This document shows, one piece after another, positions 25,315 to 35,263 of a stretch of DNA of 56,084 bases (positions within the stretch are counted from its first letter, which is position 1; each line of letters begins with the position of its first letter). The stretch covers positions 1 to 56,084 of the forward strand of contig DLAJ01000001.1 of the NCBI GenBank assembly GCA_002493905.1, written 5' to 3'. Position numbers and translations under genes: made by a program. The notes under the pieces are model-generated. The model saw only the letters and a list, made by a program, of their open reading frames with translations. It had not been told where the DNA came from and ran no database searches. The DNA is from Lachnospiraceae bacterium UBA7050 (GTDB lineage: Bacteria; Bacillota; Clostridia; Lachnospirales; Lachnospiraceae).

Positions 25315-27609
25315 ATGAGCGATGCACAGGAAACGCTGTATGCCAATATTATAGTGGATATTTCGCATGAGAGCGTGGACCGGACGTTTCAGTACAGCGT
25401 GCCGCCCGCGCTCTTCGGGCGCGTGCATGTCGGATCGGCAGTCCTTGTCCCGTTTGGTAAGGGAAACCGGGAGCATAAGGGCTATGTCCTTAAGCTGACT
25501 GATGTGCCGGAGTGGGCGCCTGAAAAGATCAAGGCGGTCCGTTCCGTGATTGAAAATGAGACGGGGGCGGAGACTGACGCCATACGTCTTGCTGCGTGGA
25601 TGCGCGGGCGTTACGGTTCGACGATGATCACGGCATTAAAGACCGTGCTTCCGGTAAAACGGAAGGTTGCGGATAAAGTGAAGCGTACTGTGGTGCGTAC
25701 GGGAGACGGGGAGGAGGCAGCGGCTGCCGCGGAGCGGTATGAAAAAAAGCATCAATGTGCCAAGGCGAGACTTTTAAGGCAGCTTGCCGGATATGAGTCG
25801 CTTCCCTATGAGCTTGTGACAGCAAAGCTTCACATCACGCTTGCGACAATACGGGCACTGGAAAAAACCGGTGAGGTTCGTCTGCTTTCCGAGCGGGAAT
25901 ACCGTGACGCCGTGCGGGGGAGGGCACGTCATGCCGCGGGGGAAGAGGGAAGATGCGCCGTGCCGGAGAATGCGCCGCGTAAAAGACCGTATGCGCTCAG
26001 CGAAGAGCAGCAATACGCGGCTGAGTGTGTTGTCCGGGCAGTCAGGGAAGAAAGCGGAAGGCATTTTCTGCTGCACGGCATTACGGGCAGCGGGAAAACG
26101 GAAGTTTATCTTGAAATTGTGGAGCAGGTTGTGAAAGAGGGGAAGCAGGCAGTTGTCCTGATACCGGAAATTTCTCTGACTTATCAGACGGTGATGCGGT
26201 TTTATGGGCGTTTTGGGCAGCGGGTGTCCGTGGTGCATTCGAGATTGTCGGACGGTGAGAGGTATGACGCGTATGAGCGGGCAAAAAACGGACTTGCGGA
26301 TGTGGTGATCGGTCCGCGGTCCGCGCTGTTTACCCCGTTTCCGCGTACCGGAGTCATCATTATCGACGAAGAGCATGAGCCAAGCTATAAGAGTGAGAAC
26401 ATGCCGCGCTATCATGCGAGAGAAGCGGCATTTGAGCTGGCGTCCTATCACCGCGCGAGCGTTGTGCTCGGTTCGGCAACGCCGTCCTTAGAGGCATACC
26501 GGATGGTACAGGAGGGGAAGCTTACGCTGCTTAGGCTGACAAAAAGGCTGACGGGAGGCACGCTTCCGAATGTATCCGTTACGGATATGCGGGAAGAATT
26601 AAAACAGGGAAACCGTTCGATGTTTTCGGACAGGCTTGCGCAGCTCTTAAAGGACCGGCTCGAAAAGGGCGAACAGAGTATGTTGTTCTTAAACCGCAGA
26701 GGCATTGCGGGTTTTGTTTCATGCCGCGCCTGCGGATATGTTATGCGCTGTCCGCACTGTGACGTCTCTCTGACGCAGCACCGCGGCGGACGCCTGATCT
26801 GCCATTACTGCGGTTATGAGCAGGCGCAGGTGTCCTGCTGTCCAATATGTTCTTCCAAGTATATTCTCGGTTTTAAGGCGGGAACGCAGCAGGTCGAGGA
26901 TGCGGTGAAGAGGCTTTTGCCGCAGGCGCGTCTGCTCCGGATGGACGCCGATACCACGCGCGGGAAGGAAAGCTATGATGAAATATTGTCTTCGTTTATG
27001 AACGAGGAGGCGGACATCCTGATCGGGACGCAGATGATCGTCAAAGGGCATGATTTTCCTAAAGTAACGCTTGTCGGGATTCTTGCTGCCGATCTTTCAT
27101 TGAACGCGAACGATTATCGTGCAGGGGAGCGGACGTTCGACCTTCTGACGCAGGCAGCAGGCCGTGCGGGCCGCGGTGCGGGCGCGGGCGAAGTGGTGAT
27201 TCAGACCTATCAGCCCGATCATTACAGCATCCGTTATGCGGCGGCACAGGACTATGAGGGCTTTTACCGGGAAGAAATTGCTTACCGGGAATTTCTGCGT
27301 TATCCGCCTGCGGGGCATATGCTGGCCGTGCAGGTTTATGCCGCGGATGAAGAGACGGCGGAGCGTCTGGCAGCCGAGATTAAAATGCGGACGGAGGAGT
27401 CTGTAAAAGAAAATACAGTGCTTGTAATGGGTCCTGCTCCGGCAATGGTAAGAAAAGTGAAAGACATTTTCCGGGAAGTGTTGTATTATAAACATGAAAT
27501 GTTAGAACCGCTTCATGTTCTTAGGGAACAGATCGAACAGTATCTGGAAGAAAAAGATGGGCGGGAGGAAACGGTTTTGTTTGACATGGACCCGATGAAC
27601 CTGATGTGA
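25315..27609 (+). CDS. priA: Primosomal protein N' (replication restart helicase PriA)
   Basis: A 764-residue 3'-5' DNA helicase that reloads the replisome at stalled forks. An N-terminal fork-binding domain (NIIVDISHESVDRTFQYSVP) is followed by a winged helix. The Walker A motif is HGITGSGKTEVY and Walker B is IIIDEEHE. Helicase motifs continue with GSATPSLEAY and QAAGRAGRG. Zinc-binding cysteines are CRACGYVMRCPHC, CHYCGYE and CCPICSS. The frame opens at a GTG (25294), but the ATG at 25315 has GGGAGAG about 5 bases upstream. It follows murE closely and probably shares its transcript. Confidence 0.95.
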   Translation: MSDAQETLYANIIVDISHESVDRTFQYSVPPALFGRVHVGSAVLVPFGKGNREHKGYVLKLTDVPEWAPEKIKAVRSVIENETGAETDAIRLAAWMRGRYGSTMITALKTVLPVKRKVADKVKRTVVRTGDGEEAAAAAERYEKKHQCAKARLLRQLAGYESLPYELVTAKLHITLATIRALEKTGEVRLLSEREYRDAVRGRARHAAGEEGRCAVPENAPRKRPYALSEEQQYAAECVVRAVREESGRHFLLHGITGSGKTEVYLEIVEQVVKEGKQAVVLIPEISLTYQTVMRFYGRFGQRVSVVHSRLSDGERYDAYERAKNGLADVVIGPRSALFTPFPRTGVIIIDEEHEPSYKSENMPRYHAREAAFELASYHRASVVLGSATPSLEAYRMVQEGKLTLLRLTKRLTGGTLPNVSVTDMREELKQGNRSMFSDRLAQLLKDRLEKGEQSMLFLNRRGIAGFVSCRACGYVMRCPHCDVSLTQHRGGRLICHYCGYEQAQVSCCPICSSKYILGFKAGTQQVEDAVKRLLPQARLLRMDADTTRGKESYDEILSSFMNEEADILIGTQMIVKGHDFPKVTLVGILAADLSLNANDYRAGERTFDLLTQAAGRAGRGAGAGEVVIQTYQPDHYSIRYAAAQDYEGFYREEIAYREFLRYPPAGHMLAVQVYAADEETAERLAAEIKMRTEESVKENTVLVMGPAPAMVRKVKDIFREVLYYKHEMLEPLHVLREQIEQYLEEKDGREETVLFDMDPMNLM

Positions 27610-27663
27610 CGGTTTTGTTATGCAGGGACCCATGATCGTATTTTTGAGAGGAGTAAAGAAAAA

Positions 27664-28161
27664 ATGGCAATCAGAAAGATCAGACAGATTGGGGACAGTG
27701 TGCTGACAAAGACTGCAAAAGAAGTAACGGGAATGAGTCTGCGCACAAAAATTTTGATTGAAGACATGCTGGATACCATGTATGAGGCGAATGGTGTCGG
27801 GCTCGCGGCGCCGCAGGTCGGCGTCTTAAAGCGTATTGTCGTGATTGATGTGACGGGGGAAGACCCTCATGTGCTTATTAACCCGCGTATTGTGGAGACG
27901 AGCGGGGAACAGACGGGAAATGAAGGCTGTCTGTCCGTTCCCGGGAAGACCGGTGTTGTTACAAGACCGAATTATGTCAAGGTGGCAGCGCTTGATGCGG
28001 ATATGAAGCCGTTAGAGCTGGAAGGCACAGAGCTGCTCGCAAGGGCAATCTGCCATGAATGCGAGCATCTGGACGGACATCTTTATGTTGAAAAGGTTGA
28101 GGGAGAGCTGATGGATGTGGAAGATTTAGAGGATGCGGAAGATATGGATGACGAAACGTGA
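27664..28161 (+). CDS. def: Peptide deformylase
   Basis: A 165-residue metalloenzyme that removes the formyl group from new proteins. The three motifs are present: GVGLAAPQVG, EGCLSVPG (metal-ligand Cys) and HECEHLDG (HExxH with Glu in place of the usual Asp at the fourth position). A short acidic tail (DVEDLEDAEDMDDE) extends past the catalytic domain. GAGAGGAG lies upstream of the ATG. fmt follows after 78 bp; def and fmt act as opposite partners in formyl-methionine metabolism. Confidence 0.95.
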   Translation: MAIRKIRQIGDSVLTKTAKEVTGMSLRTKILIEDMLDTMYEANGVGLAAPQVGVLKRIVVIDVTGEDPHVLINPRIVETSGEQTGNEGCLSVPGKTGVVTRPNYVKVAALDADMKPLELEGTELLARAICHECEHLDGHLYVEKVEGELMDVEDLEDAEDMDDET

Positions 28162-28239
28162 ATACGCAGCCATAGGCAGTTACCCGAAGGACAGAGTCGC
28201 GGGCTGCTCTGAAAAACAGCTGCAGCATGGAGGCAGATT

Positions 28240-29250
28240 ATGAAAATCATATTTATGGGGACCCCCGATTTTGCGGTGGGTGCGCTGGACGCGCTTGTGA
28301 AGGCAGGGCATGAAGTGACTGCCGTTGTTACGCAGCCGGATAAGCCGAAGGGCAGGGGGAAGGAGATGCAGGCGCCGCCGGTCAAAGAGTATGCACTGCG
28401 CCACGGGATTGAGGTCCTGCAGCCGGTAAAGATCAGAGAACCCGGGGCGGTAAAACAGCTTTCTTCCTATGATGCCGATATTTATGTTGTGGCGGCGTTC
28501 GGGCAGATACTGACGCAGGAAATATTGGATATGCCCCGTTTTGGCAGCGTGAATATCCACGCCTCGCTGCTGCCGAAATACCGTGGGGCTGCGCCGATTC
28601 AGCGTGCGATCTTAGAGGGGGAGACTGTAACCGGTGTGACGATCCAGCAGATGAATGCAGGGATTGATACCGGAGAGATTCTTTCAAAAGTCCGCGTGGA
28701 TATTTCGCCGGAGGATACAGGGGACAGCCTGTTTGAGAAACTGATGCGTGCCGGAGCGAAGCTGATTGTAGAGACGCTGCCGCGTATCGAGGCAGGGGAG
28801 ATCAGACCGGAAACGCAGGACGAGACACAGGCAACCTATGCGAAACGACTGAGTAAGGAGCTCGGTGAGATTGACTGGAGCGGGACTGCGCAGGAAATTG
28901 AGCGGAAAATACGCGCATTTACGTCATGGCCCGGTGCTTATACAACTTTATTCGGAAAAACACTGAAAGTATGGAGTGCGCGGATTGCGGATGCTGAGAC
29001 GGAAGGTATGACTTCTGCGGGGAATGCGCCTATTGCTGGAAATGCGCCGTCTGCAGAGGGGGCGGGCGCCGGTCTTTCAGGCGGACGTCCGGGAAGCGTG
29101 TTTGCCGTAACGAGGGAGGAAATTACGGTAAACTGCGGGCAGGGAAGACTTGCGCTGAGGGAAGTACAGCTTTCCGGTAAAAAAAGGATGCCCGTCAAAG
29201 ACTTTTTGCTTGGCGTAAAAATAAAACCGGGGGATACACTCGGAGCATAA
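28240..29250 (+). CDS. fmt: Methionyl-tRNA formyltransferase
   Basis: A 336-residue enzyme that formylates initiator Met-tRNA using 10-formyl-THF. The N-terminal fold starts IIFMGTPDFAVGAL. The catalytic loop is NIHASLLPKYRGAAPIQ, followed by GVTIQQMNAGIDTG. The C-terminal OB domain includes FTSWPGAYT and KDFLLGVKIKPG. A low-complexity Ala/Gly/Pro insert (about 262-283, with two GNAP units) interrupts the C-terminal domain and makes this copy somewhat longer than average. It is the second gene in the def-fmt-yugP-rsmB-rlmN run. Confidence 0.95.
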   Translation: MKIIFMGTPDFAVGALDALVKAGHEVTAVVTQPDKPKGRGKEMQAPPVKEYALRHGIEVLQPVKIREPGAVKQLSSYDADIYVVAAFGQILTQEILDMPRFGSVNIHASLLPKYRGAAPIQRAILEGETVTGVTIQQMNAGIDTGEILSKVRVDISPEDTGDSLFEKLMRAGAKLIVETLPRIEAGEIRPETQDETQATYAKRLSKELGEIDWSGTAQEIERKIRAFTSWPGAYTTLFGKTLKVWSARIADAETEGMTSAGNAPIAGNAPSAEGAGAGLSGGRPGSVFAVTREEITVNCGQGRLALREVQLSGKKRMPVKDFLLGVKIKPGDTLGA

Positions 29251-29263
29251 GGAGGAGAGAAGA

Positions 29264-29968
29264 ATGCCGGGATATTACTATTATTCTATGGATTGGACGT
29301 ATCTGCTTGTGATCATCGGCGCTGTATTGTCCATGATCGCATCCGCCAGAGTCAACAGCACATTTTCCAAATACGCGCGCGTGCGCAGCGTGACGGGTTT
29401 AACGGGGGCGGAGGCGGCGCAGCGCATTTTACAGTATAACGGAATTTATGACGTGCAGATCAGACAGGTGAGCGGTTCGCTGACAGATCACTACGACCCG
29501 CGCAATAAGACGCTGAATCTTTCGGATTCTGTTTACGGCATGTGCTCTGTTGCAGCCGTAGGCGTTGCTGCGCATGAATGCGGGCATGCCATTCAGCATA
29601 AGGAACATTACGGGCCGCTTGCAATCCGTTCTGCGCTTGTACCCGCAGCCAATATTGGTTCTAAGCTAGGCATTCCGATCATTCTGCTCGGCATCCTGCT
29701 CAGTTATAATCAGGTGCTGATCCAGATCGGAATCTGGGTGTTCTCGATTGCAGTGCTGTTTCAGCTGGTTACGCTTCCGGTGGAGTTTAACGCGTCTTCA
29801 AGGGCCGTGGCATGCTTAAATTCCTATGGCATTTTACACGGCGAGGAGGTTTCCTCATGCCGCAAAGTCTTAAAGGCGGCGGCGCTGACTTATGTGGCGG
29901 CAGCAGCTTCAGCGCTTCTGCAGTTACTGCGTCTGATCCTGTTGTTCGGACGGCGGAACCGTGATTAA
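29264..29968 (+). CDS. Zinc membrane metallopeptidase, YugP family
   Basis: A 234-residue membrane protein. The N-terminus has a hydrophobic helix (YLLVIIGAVLSMIASARV). The zinc motif AAHECGHAIQH gives HExxH with a further His. Two more hydrophobic segments follow (GIPIILLGILLSY and VLIQIGIWVFSIAVLFQLV), then a Glu-containing segment (LPVEFNASSRA) that probably gives the third zinc ligand. A last segment is rich in Leu/Ala. The substrate is unknown. GGAGGAGAG precedes the ATG, and its stop overlaps the possible start of rsmB by 8 bp. Confidence 0.88.
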   Translation: MPGYYYYSMDWTYLLVIIGAVLSMIASARVNSTFSKYARVRSVTGLTGAEAAQRILQYNGIYDVQIRQVSGSLTDHYDPRNKTLNLSDSVYGMCSVAAVGVAAHECGHAIQHKEHYGPLAIRSALVPAANIGSKLGIPIILLGILLSYNQVLIQIGIWVFSIAVLFQLVTLPVEFNASSRAVACLNSYGILHGEEVSSCRKVLKAAALTYVAAAASALLQLLRLILLFGRRNRD

Positions 29969-31343
29969 GCAGGAGCACGGGCGCGGTACGGTGAACACGC
30001 GGGCGCTTGTGCTGGATATGCTGCTGCAGTCGGAGAGCGGGCGGGAATACTGTAATGTGATCGTAAGGGATACGCTCGCGAAATATAACTATCTGCCTGT
30101 GTATGAAAAGGCGTTCATCAAGCGTCTGTTTGAGGGCTGTGTGGAATACCGGATACAGCTTGATTATCAGATCAATGTCTTTTCCAAAACTAAGACGGCA
30201 CGGATGAAACCTGTGATTCTGCAAATTCTCCGGATGGGCGTGTATCAGATCCTTTATATGGACAGTGTTCCCGATTCGGCGGCGTGCAACGAGGCCGTTG
30301 CGCTTGCGGGCAGGCGCGGATTTCGCGGACTGCAGGGATTTGTCAATGGCGTATTAAGAACGATTGCGCGAAACAGGGAGATGCTTCCGGTGCTGCCCGA
30401 AGAAGGGACGAAACCGATGCAGGCGCTTTCGGTGCGCTATGCGATGCCGGAATGGCTGGTATGCCTGTTTTGTGAAAATTACGGAATACAAACAACACAG
30501 AAAATACTGGCGGCCATGCTCGGAGCGGGACCGCTTACGATCCGCATGGATGAGCGGTTAAGCAAAAAAGACCAGAAAACGGTGTTAGAACAGATCGGAC
30601 AAAAAGGGATTGCTGTACATAAGCACCCATATCTGGATTATGCATATGATCTTTCCGGTGTGGACGGCATAGTAAATCTTCCGGGATTTGAGGAAGGTGC
30701 GTTTTATGTGCAGGATGTCAGTTCCATGCTGGTGACTGAGGCGGCAGGAATCAGCGAAGGAATGCGGATTTTGGATGTATGCGCCGCACCCGGAGGGAAG
30801 AGCCTGCATGCTGCGGTCAGATTACACGGAACTGGCATGGTTGAATCAAGAGATTTGACAGAAAACAAAGTAGCCATAATCGAGGAAAACCGGGCGCGAT
30901 GTCACTGTGACAATATGGTGGTGCGGCAGCAGGACGCAAGGGTTCTGACGGAGGAGGACGTCGGACAGTTTGATGTGGTATATGCGGACGTCCCTTGTTC
31001 CGGTTTGGGGATCATGGGTAAGAAATGCGATATCCGCCACCGTATCAGTGCGGAACAGATGGGAGAGCTGACCGTTCTCCAGCGGGAAATCCTTGACCGG
31101 GCATGCGCGTATGTGAAGGAGGGCGGTGTACTTATTTATAGTACCTGTACGATGAACCCGGCAGAAAATGAGGAGCAGCTTCCTTATATTATGTCAAAAG
31201 AGTTTGTGCCGGAGAGCCTTGCTCCATATCTGCCCAAGACGCTTTGCGGCGGCACGGCCAAGCAGGGCTTTTTGCAGCTTCTGCCGGGCATTCATGAGAC
31301 GGACGGTTTTTTTCTGGCGCGCTTTAGAAAAGGAAGGAAATAG
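29961..31343 (+). CDS. rsmB: 16S rRNA (cytosine-967-C5)-methyltransferase
   Basis: A 460-residue enzyme with an N-terminal NusB-like RNA-binding domain (TRALVLDMLLQSESGREYCN; FIKRLFEGCVEYR) and a C-terminal Rossmann methyltransferase. The SAM site is LDVCAAPGGKSLHAA. The two active cysteines lie in ADVPCSGLG and YSTCTMNPAENEEQ. The GTG at 29961 overlaps the preceding stop. A GTG at 29991 (VNTRALVL) begins nearer the family consensus and is an alternative start. rlmN follows within 6 bp. Confidence 0.93.
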   Translation: MIKQEHGRGTVNTRALVLDMLLQSESGREYCNVIVRDTLAKYNYLPVYEKAFIKRLFEGCVEYRIQLDYQINVFSKTKTARMKPVILQILRMGVYQILYMDSVPDSAACNEAVALAGRRGFRGLQGFVNGVLRTIARNREMLPVLPEEGTKPMQALSVRYAMPEWLVCLFCENYGIQTTQKILAAMLGAGPLTIRMDERLSKKDQKTVLEQIGQKGIAVHKHPYLDYAYDLSGVDGIVNLPGFEEGAFYVQDVSSMLVTEAAGISEGMRILDVCAAPGGKSLHAAVRLHGTGMVESRDLTENKVAIIEENRARCHCDNMVVRQQDARVLTEEDVGQFDVVYADVPCSGLGIMGKKCDIRHRISAEQMGELTVLQREILDRACAYVKEGGVLIYSTCTMNPAENEEQLPYIMSKEFVPESLAPYLPKTLCGGTAKQGFLQLLPGIHETDGFFLARFRKGRK

Positions 31344-31349
31344 ATTTTG

Positions 31350-32381
31350 ATGCAGAAGAAAGAGATCAGATCGATGACGCTCCCAGAGCTGGAACAGGAA
31401 CTTGCGGCTCTTAACGAGCCGCGTTTTCGTGCAAAACAGTTGTTTGCATGGATGCACGCAAAACAGGCGGGCAGTTTTTCGGAGATGACAAATCTGCCGA
31501 AAGCGCTCAGGGAGCAGCTTGCAGGACAATATGAATACACGGAGCTTACGGTTGTGGAAGAATTGACAAGCGCAATCGACGGAACAAAAAAATTTCTGTT
31601 CGCCATGGCGGATGGAAATGTCGTGGAGAGCGTGTGGATGCGTTATCAGCATGGAAACTCAGTCTGTATTTCTTCACAGGCGGGCTGCAGGATGGGCTGT
31701 GCATTCTGTGCTTCCACGCTGGGGGGACTTGTCAGAAATCTGACGGCGTCGGAGATGCTTGGTCAGGTTTATCAGATCGGTAAACTGACGGGAGAGCGTG
31801 TTTCGAATATTGTCGTGATGGGAACCGGGGAGCCGCTCGATAATTATGATGCGCTGCTGAGGTTTCTTACATTAATCTGTGATGAAAACGGTCTGAATAT
31901 CAGCCAGCGGAATATTACAGTGTCCACCTGCGGGCTTGTGGAACAGATGAAGCGTCTTGCCGGCGAACATCTGCAGATTACGCTTGCACTATCCCTTCAT
32001 GCGCCCAATCAGGAAAAACGCATGGAGCTTATGCCGGTGGCAAAGCGCTATGAGATTCATGAGGTTGTGGAGGCATGCCGGGAGTATTTTACGAGTACCG
32101 GAAGAAGGATTACGTTTGAATATGCATTGATTGACGGCGTCAATGATTCTCCGGCGGATGCGCATGCACTCTTAAAGCTGATCGGTGCGCTAAACTGTCA
32201 CGTCAATCTGATACCGGTTAATCCGGTTAAGGAGCGGCAGTGGAGGCGGCCTTCGCGCGAAAAGACTGCTGCATTTCGGGATATTCTTGAGAAAGGCGGC
32301 ATTGCGGTTACGGTCCGCAGGGAGATGGGCAGGGACATCAACGGCGCCTGCGGCCAGCTTCGCAGAAGGTATATGGAGTGA
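31350..32381 (+). CDS. rlmN: 23S rRNA (adenine-2503-C2)-methyltransferase / tRNA methylase RlmN
   Basis: A 343-residue radical-SAM methyltransferase. The cluster motif is CRMGCAFC, preceded by QAGC. NIVVMGTGEPLDNY is the conserved SAM-binding motif. The methyl-carrying cysteine near the C-terminus lies in DINGACGQLR. The N-terminal accessory domain (MTLPELEQELAALNEPRFRA) is intact. The ATG at 31350 follows AAAGGAAGGAAA; a TTG directly before it is in frame. It closes the translation-related run that begins at def; a new promoter follows. Confidence 0.95.
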   Translation: MQKKEIRSMTLPELEQELAALNEPRFRAKQLFAWMHAKQAGSFSEMTNLPKALREQLAGQYEYTELTVVEELTSAIDGTKKFLFAMADGNVVESVWMRYQHGNSVCISSQAGCRMGCAFCASTLGGLVRNLTASEMLGQVYQIGKLTGERVSNIVVMGTGEPLDNYDALLRFLTLICDENGLNISQRNITVSTCGLVEQMKRLAGEHLQITLALSLHAPNQEKRMELMPVAKRYEIHEVVEACREYFTSTGRRITFEYALIDGVNDSPADAHALLKLIGALNCHVNLIPVNPVKERQWRRPSREKTAAFRDILEKGGIAVTVRREMGRDINGACGQLRRRYME

Positions 32382-32422
32382 CGGCCATAACGGCGTGGAA
32401 AAGACGGCGGATGGAATTGAGG

Positions 32423-32451
32423 TTTACATTCCGAAAACAGCATGATATACT
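32423..32451 (+). promoter_or_regulatory. Sigma-A promoter for the prpC-prkC unit
   Basis: TTTACA (32423-32428) and TATACT (32446-32451) are separated by exactly 17 bp, each one mismatch from consensus. It lies between the rlmN stop and the GTG start of the phosphatase at 32493. Confidence 0.7.
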
Positions 32452-32492
32452 TTCTAGGAATTCGTATTGCGGACGATACGGGAGGACAGACA

Positions 32493-33221
32493 GTGTTAAA
32501 GACGTTTTCTATTACGGATGTCGGCAAAAAAAGGAAACTAAATGAGGATGCGATCTACACTTCCGAGATGCCGGTCGGAAACCTGCCAAATCTTTTTTTG
32601 GTGGCGGACGGTATGGGCGGGCATAATGCAGGCGATTATGCATCGCGCTATACGGTTGAGATGATGGTCTCGGACATCGAGGCAAACTCGGAGACGGACC
32701 CAAAGGAGATTCTGCGCCATGCGATTGAGCGCGCCAACGAATTTGTACACGAGCGTGCAAGTGAGCGGCCTGCTATGTCGGGAATGGGAACGACAGTCGT
32801 CGCAGCAGTCTGCTTAGGGGACGAGCTGCTCGTTGCGAATGTCGGCGACAGCAGGCTGTATCTGATCAATGAGACGATCAAGCAGATCACGGTGGACCAT
32901 TCTTTGGTGGAAGAGATGGTCAGGATCGGCGGTATTGACAGGAATACGGCGAGAACGCATCCCGATAAAAATATTATTACGCGCGCTGTCGGAGTCAAAG
33001 AGTTTGTGGAAGTTGACTTTTTCCGTGTTGCGCTGATGAGAGACGACACGATCCTGCTGTGTTCGGACGGACTTTCTAATATGGTGGAGGATGAAAATAT
33101 CCGTCTGATCGTGAACGGACAGAGGGATGTTGTCGAGAAAGCACAGGAATTGGTGAAGGCGGCAAATGAGAACGGCGGAAGCGATAATATTTCCGTAATT
33201 CTAATCGAACCGTTTGCATAG
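32493..33221 (+). CDS. prpC: PP2C-type serine/threonine phosphatase (Stp1/PrpC)
   Basis: A 242-residue metal-dependent phosphatase that reverses PASTA-kinase phosphorylation. Motifs in order are SITDVGKKRKLNEDA, VADGMGGHNAGD, GTTVVAAV, VGDSRLYL, ITRAVG and LLCSDGLSNMV, plus GGSDNISVIL at the end. The frame opens at 32442, but that overlaps the promoter. The GTG at 32493 has GGAGGA six bases upstream and matches the usual family N-terminus. The cognate kinase starts 38 bp after the stop. Confidence 0.93.
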   Translation: MLKTFSITDVGKKRKLNEDAIYTSEMPVGNLPNLFLVADGMGGHNAGDYASRYTVEMMVSDIEANSETDPKEILRHAIERANEFVHERASERPAMSGMGTTVVAAVCLGDELLVANVGDSRLYLINETIKQITVDHSLVEEMVRIGGIDRNTARTHPDKNIITRAVGVKEFVEVDFFRVALMRDDTILLCSDGLSNMVEDENIRLIVNGQRDVVEKAQELVKAANENGGSDNISVILIEPFA

Positions 33222-33259
33222 AGGCGGATTCCCGCGTTTGAAGGAGTATGGAGAGTCAT

Positions 33260-35263
33260 ATGATTAAAATTGGAATGATAATCGGCGACCGATATGAAGT
33301 GCTCGAAAAAATCGGTACCGGAGGGATGTCCGATGTCTATAAAGCAAAGGACCATAAGCTTAACCGGGCAGTAGCGATCAAAATACTGAAACAGGAATTT
33401 TCAGAAAATGAGAATTTTGTCTCAAAATTCCGGGTGGAAGCGCAGGCAGCAGCCGGACTGATGCATGCCAATATCGTTAATGTTTATGATGTCGGTGAAG
33501 AACATGATATTTATTATATCGTAATGGAGCTTGTGGAGGGCATCACGCTAAAAAAATACATTGAGAAAAAAGCGCGTCTTTCGGTCAAGGAAGCCATCAG
33601 CATTGCTATTCAGGTTTCACTTGGCATCGAGGCGGCGCATAATAATCATATTATTCACCGTGACATTAAGCCTCAAAATATTATGATCAGCAAGGAAGGT
33701 CGCGTAAAAGTGACGGATTTCGGCATCGCAAAGGCGGCGACGAGCAATACGATCACTTCGAATGTCATGGGAAGCGTACATTATACGTCCCCCGAACAGG
33801 CGCGCGGCGGATACAGCGACGCAAAGAGCGATATTTATTCACTCGGCATCACGCTGTTTGAAATGCTGACCGGAAGAGTGCCGTTTAACGGGGATACGAC
33901 AGTTGCGATTGCAATTAAGCATATTCAGGAACCGATGCCTTCCCCGCGCGATTTTGTTCCGGAAATTCCGATCAGCGTGGAGCAGATTGTCTTAAAATGT
34001 ACGCAGAAAAGCCCAGATGCCCGTTATCAGTCAGTGGCAGAGCTGATTGAGGACTTAAAGCGTTCTCTGATTACGCCGGATGAAAACTTTGTTGTGATGA
34101 ACGGTGTGAATGTGGACGGAGAGACGCGGATGATCAAAGACCGTGATGTGGTCTCAAAGCGTCAGACCGGTCATATCAATCCTGTGACGCCCGAACCGAT
34201 GCGCTTAAATGAGAACGCTGTAAGAGAACGCCCGCGTGATAAAGAACGGGCGGGAAACGGTGCCCGTCAGACTTCGGACAGATCAAAAGCCAAGAAAAGG
34301 CAGCCGCAGCCTGCGCTGCAGAAGTCGAAGGATGAGGAAGATTATAATCCGGCAATGGAGCGTATTACAACAGCACTAATGGTCATTGTGGCGGTTGTGA
34401 TCGGCTGTGTCGTACTCTATATCGTTGGGAATGTACTCGGTGTTTTTCCGATTGGCGGCGGGTCACAGGAAGATGACACATCCGTAAAGCCAACGCAGGA
34501 AGCGCAGATAACACCGACGCCGACAGCGGTCCCAGAGGGAATGAAGGCTGAAGTGCCGGATGTTTCGTCAGATGGCAGCTTTTCCCAGGCAGAAGCAACA
34601 AAAATGCTGGAGGAGAGAGGGTTTCAGGTAGCTATTGAGCGTTCCACTTCTTCTACTGTGCTAAAGGGTTATGTGATTTCCCAGACGCCGACGGCGGGAG
34701 AGAATGTTTCTTTCGGTTCAACGGTTACTTTATTGATCAGTGACGGTGCGGATGCGAGTACAGTGACGGTGCCGGAAGTGCGCGGCTATACACAGGAGGC
34801 GGCGCAGGAGGCGTTATCGGCAGTCGGACTGAATGTGGGGAGTGTCGAGGACGGTTACAGCGATGATTATCCGGTCGGACAGGTGTTTTATCAGAGTTAT
34901 GCGCCGGGCGGAAATGTGATAAGCGGTACGACAGTGGACCTCAAAATCAGTATTGGTCCCCAGCCGCGCACCTATGCCTGCAACATTCAGGTGGATGCGC
35001 CGATGGACCCGGAGTATAGCGGAAGCGAAGCGGTTGTGCAGCTTGTTGGCAGCGACGGTACTGTTTACCATCAGGCGACAACGAACGTGTTTCCGGTCAT
35101 GATCAACGTGAGCGGGATCAGTAATGTTTCGAGCGGTCAGGTGATCATTCATTATACCGTGTCCTTGACAGTGACGACGACGGACGAATTCGGCAATGAG
35201 GTGACGGGCGTAAAAGAAGAGGTACGCAGTGAGCAGATTCCGGTGCCGTTTGAGGAAGAGTAG
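33260..35263 (+). CDS. prkC: PASTA-domain Ser/Thr protein kinase (Stk1/PrkC/PknB)
   Basis: A 668-residue membrane kinase that senses peptidoglycan or lipid II. The cytoplasmic kinase domain holds IGTGGMSDVYKA (glycine loop), VAIKILK, HRDIKPQNIM (catalytic loop), TDFGIAK and YTSPEQARGG. A basic linker leads to one transmembrane helix (about 372-394). Outside are two PASTA domains (about 425-497 and 498-570) and a C-terminal beta-rich domain. Three PASTA units are common in relatives; here two are clear. The ATG at 33260 is preferred over 33248, where the SD is too close. Confidence 0.95.
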   Translation: MIKIGMIIGDRYEVLEKIGTGGMSDVYKAKDHKLNRAVAIKILKQEFSENENFVSKFRVEAQAAAGLMHANIVNVYDVGEEHDIYYIVMELVEGITLKKYIEKKARLSVKEAISIAIQVSLGIEAAHNNHIIHRDIKPQNIMISKEGRVKVTDFGIAKAATSNTITSNVMGSVHYTSPEQARGGYSDAKSDIYSLGITLFEMLTGRVPFNGDTTVAIAIKHIQEPMPSPRDFVPEIPISVEQIVLKCTQKSPDARYQSVAELIEDLKRSLITPDENFVVMNGVNVDGETRMIKDRDVVSKRQTGHINPVTPEPMRLNENAVRERPRDKERAGNGARQTSDRSKAKKRQPQPALQKSKDEEDYNPAMERITTALMVIVAVVIGCVVLYIVGNVLGVFPIGGGSQEDDTSVKPTQEAQITPTPTAVPEGMKAEVPDVSSDGSFSQAEATKMLEERGFQVAIERSTSSTVLKGYVISQTPTAGENVSFGSTVTLLISDGADASTVTVPEVRGYTQEAAQEALSAVGLNVGSVEDGYSDDYPVGQVFYQSYAPGGNVISGTTVDLKISIGPQPRTYACNIQVDAPMDPEYSGSEAVVQLVGSDGTVYHQATTNVFPVMINVSGISNVSSGQVIIHYTVSLTVTTTDEFGNEVTGVKEEVRSEQIPVPFEEE

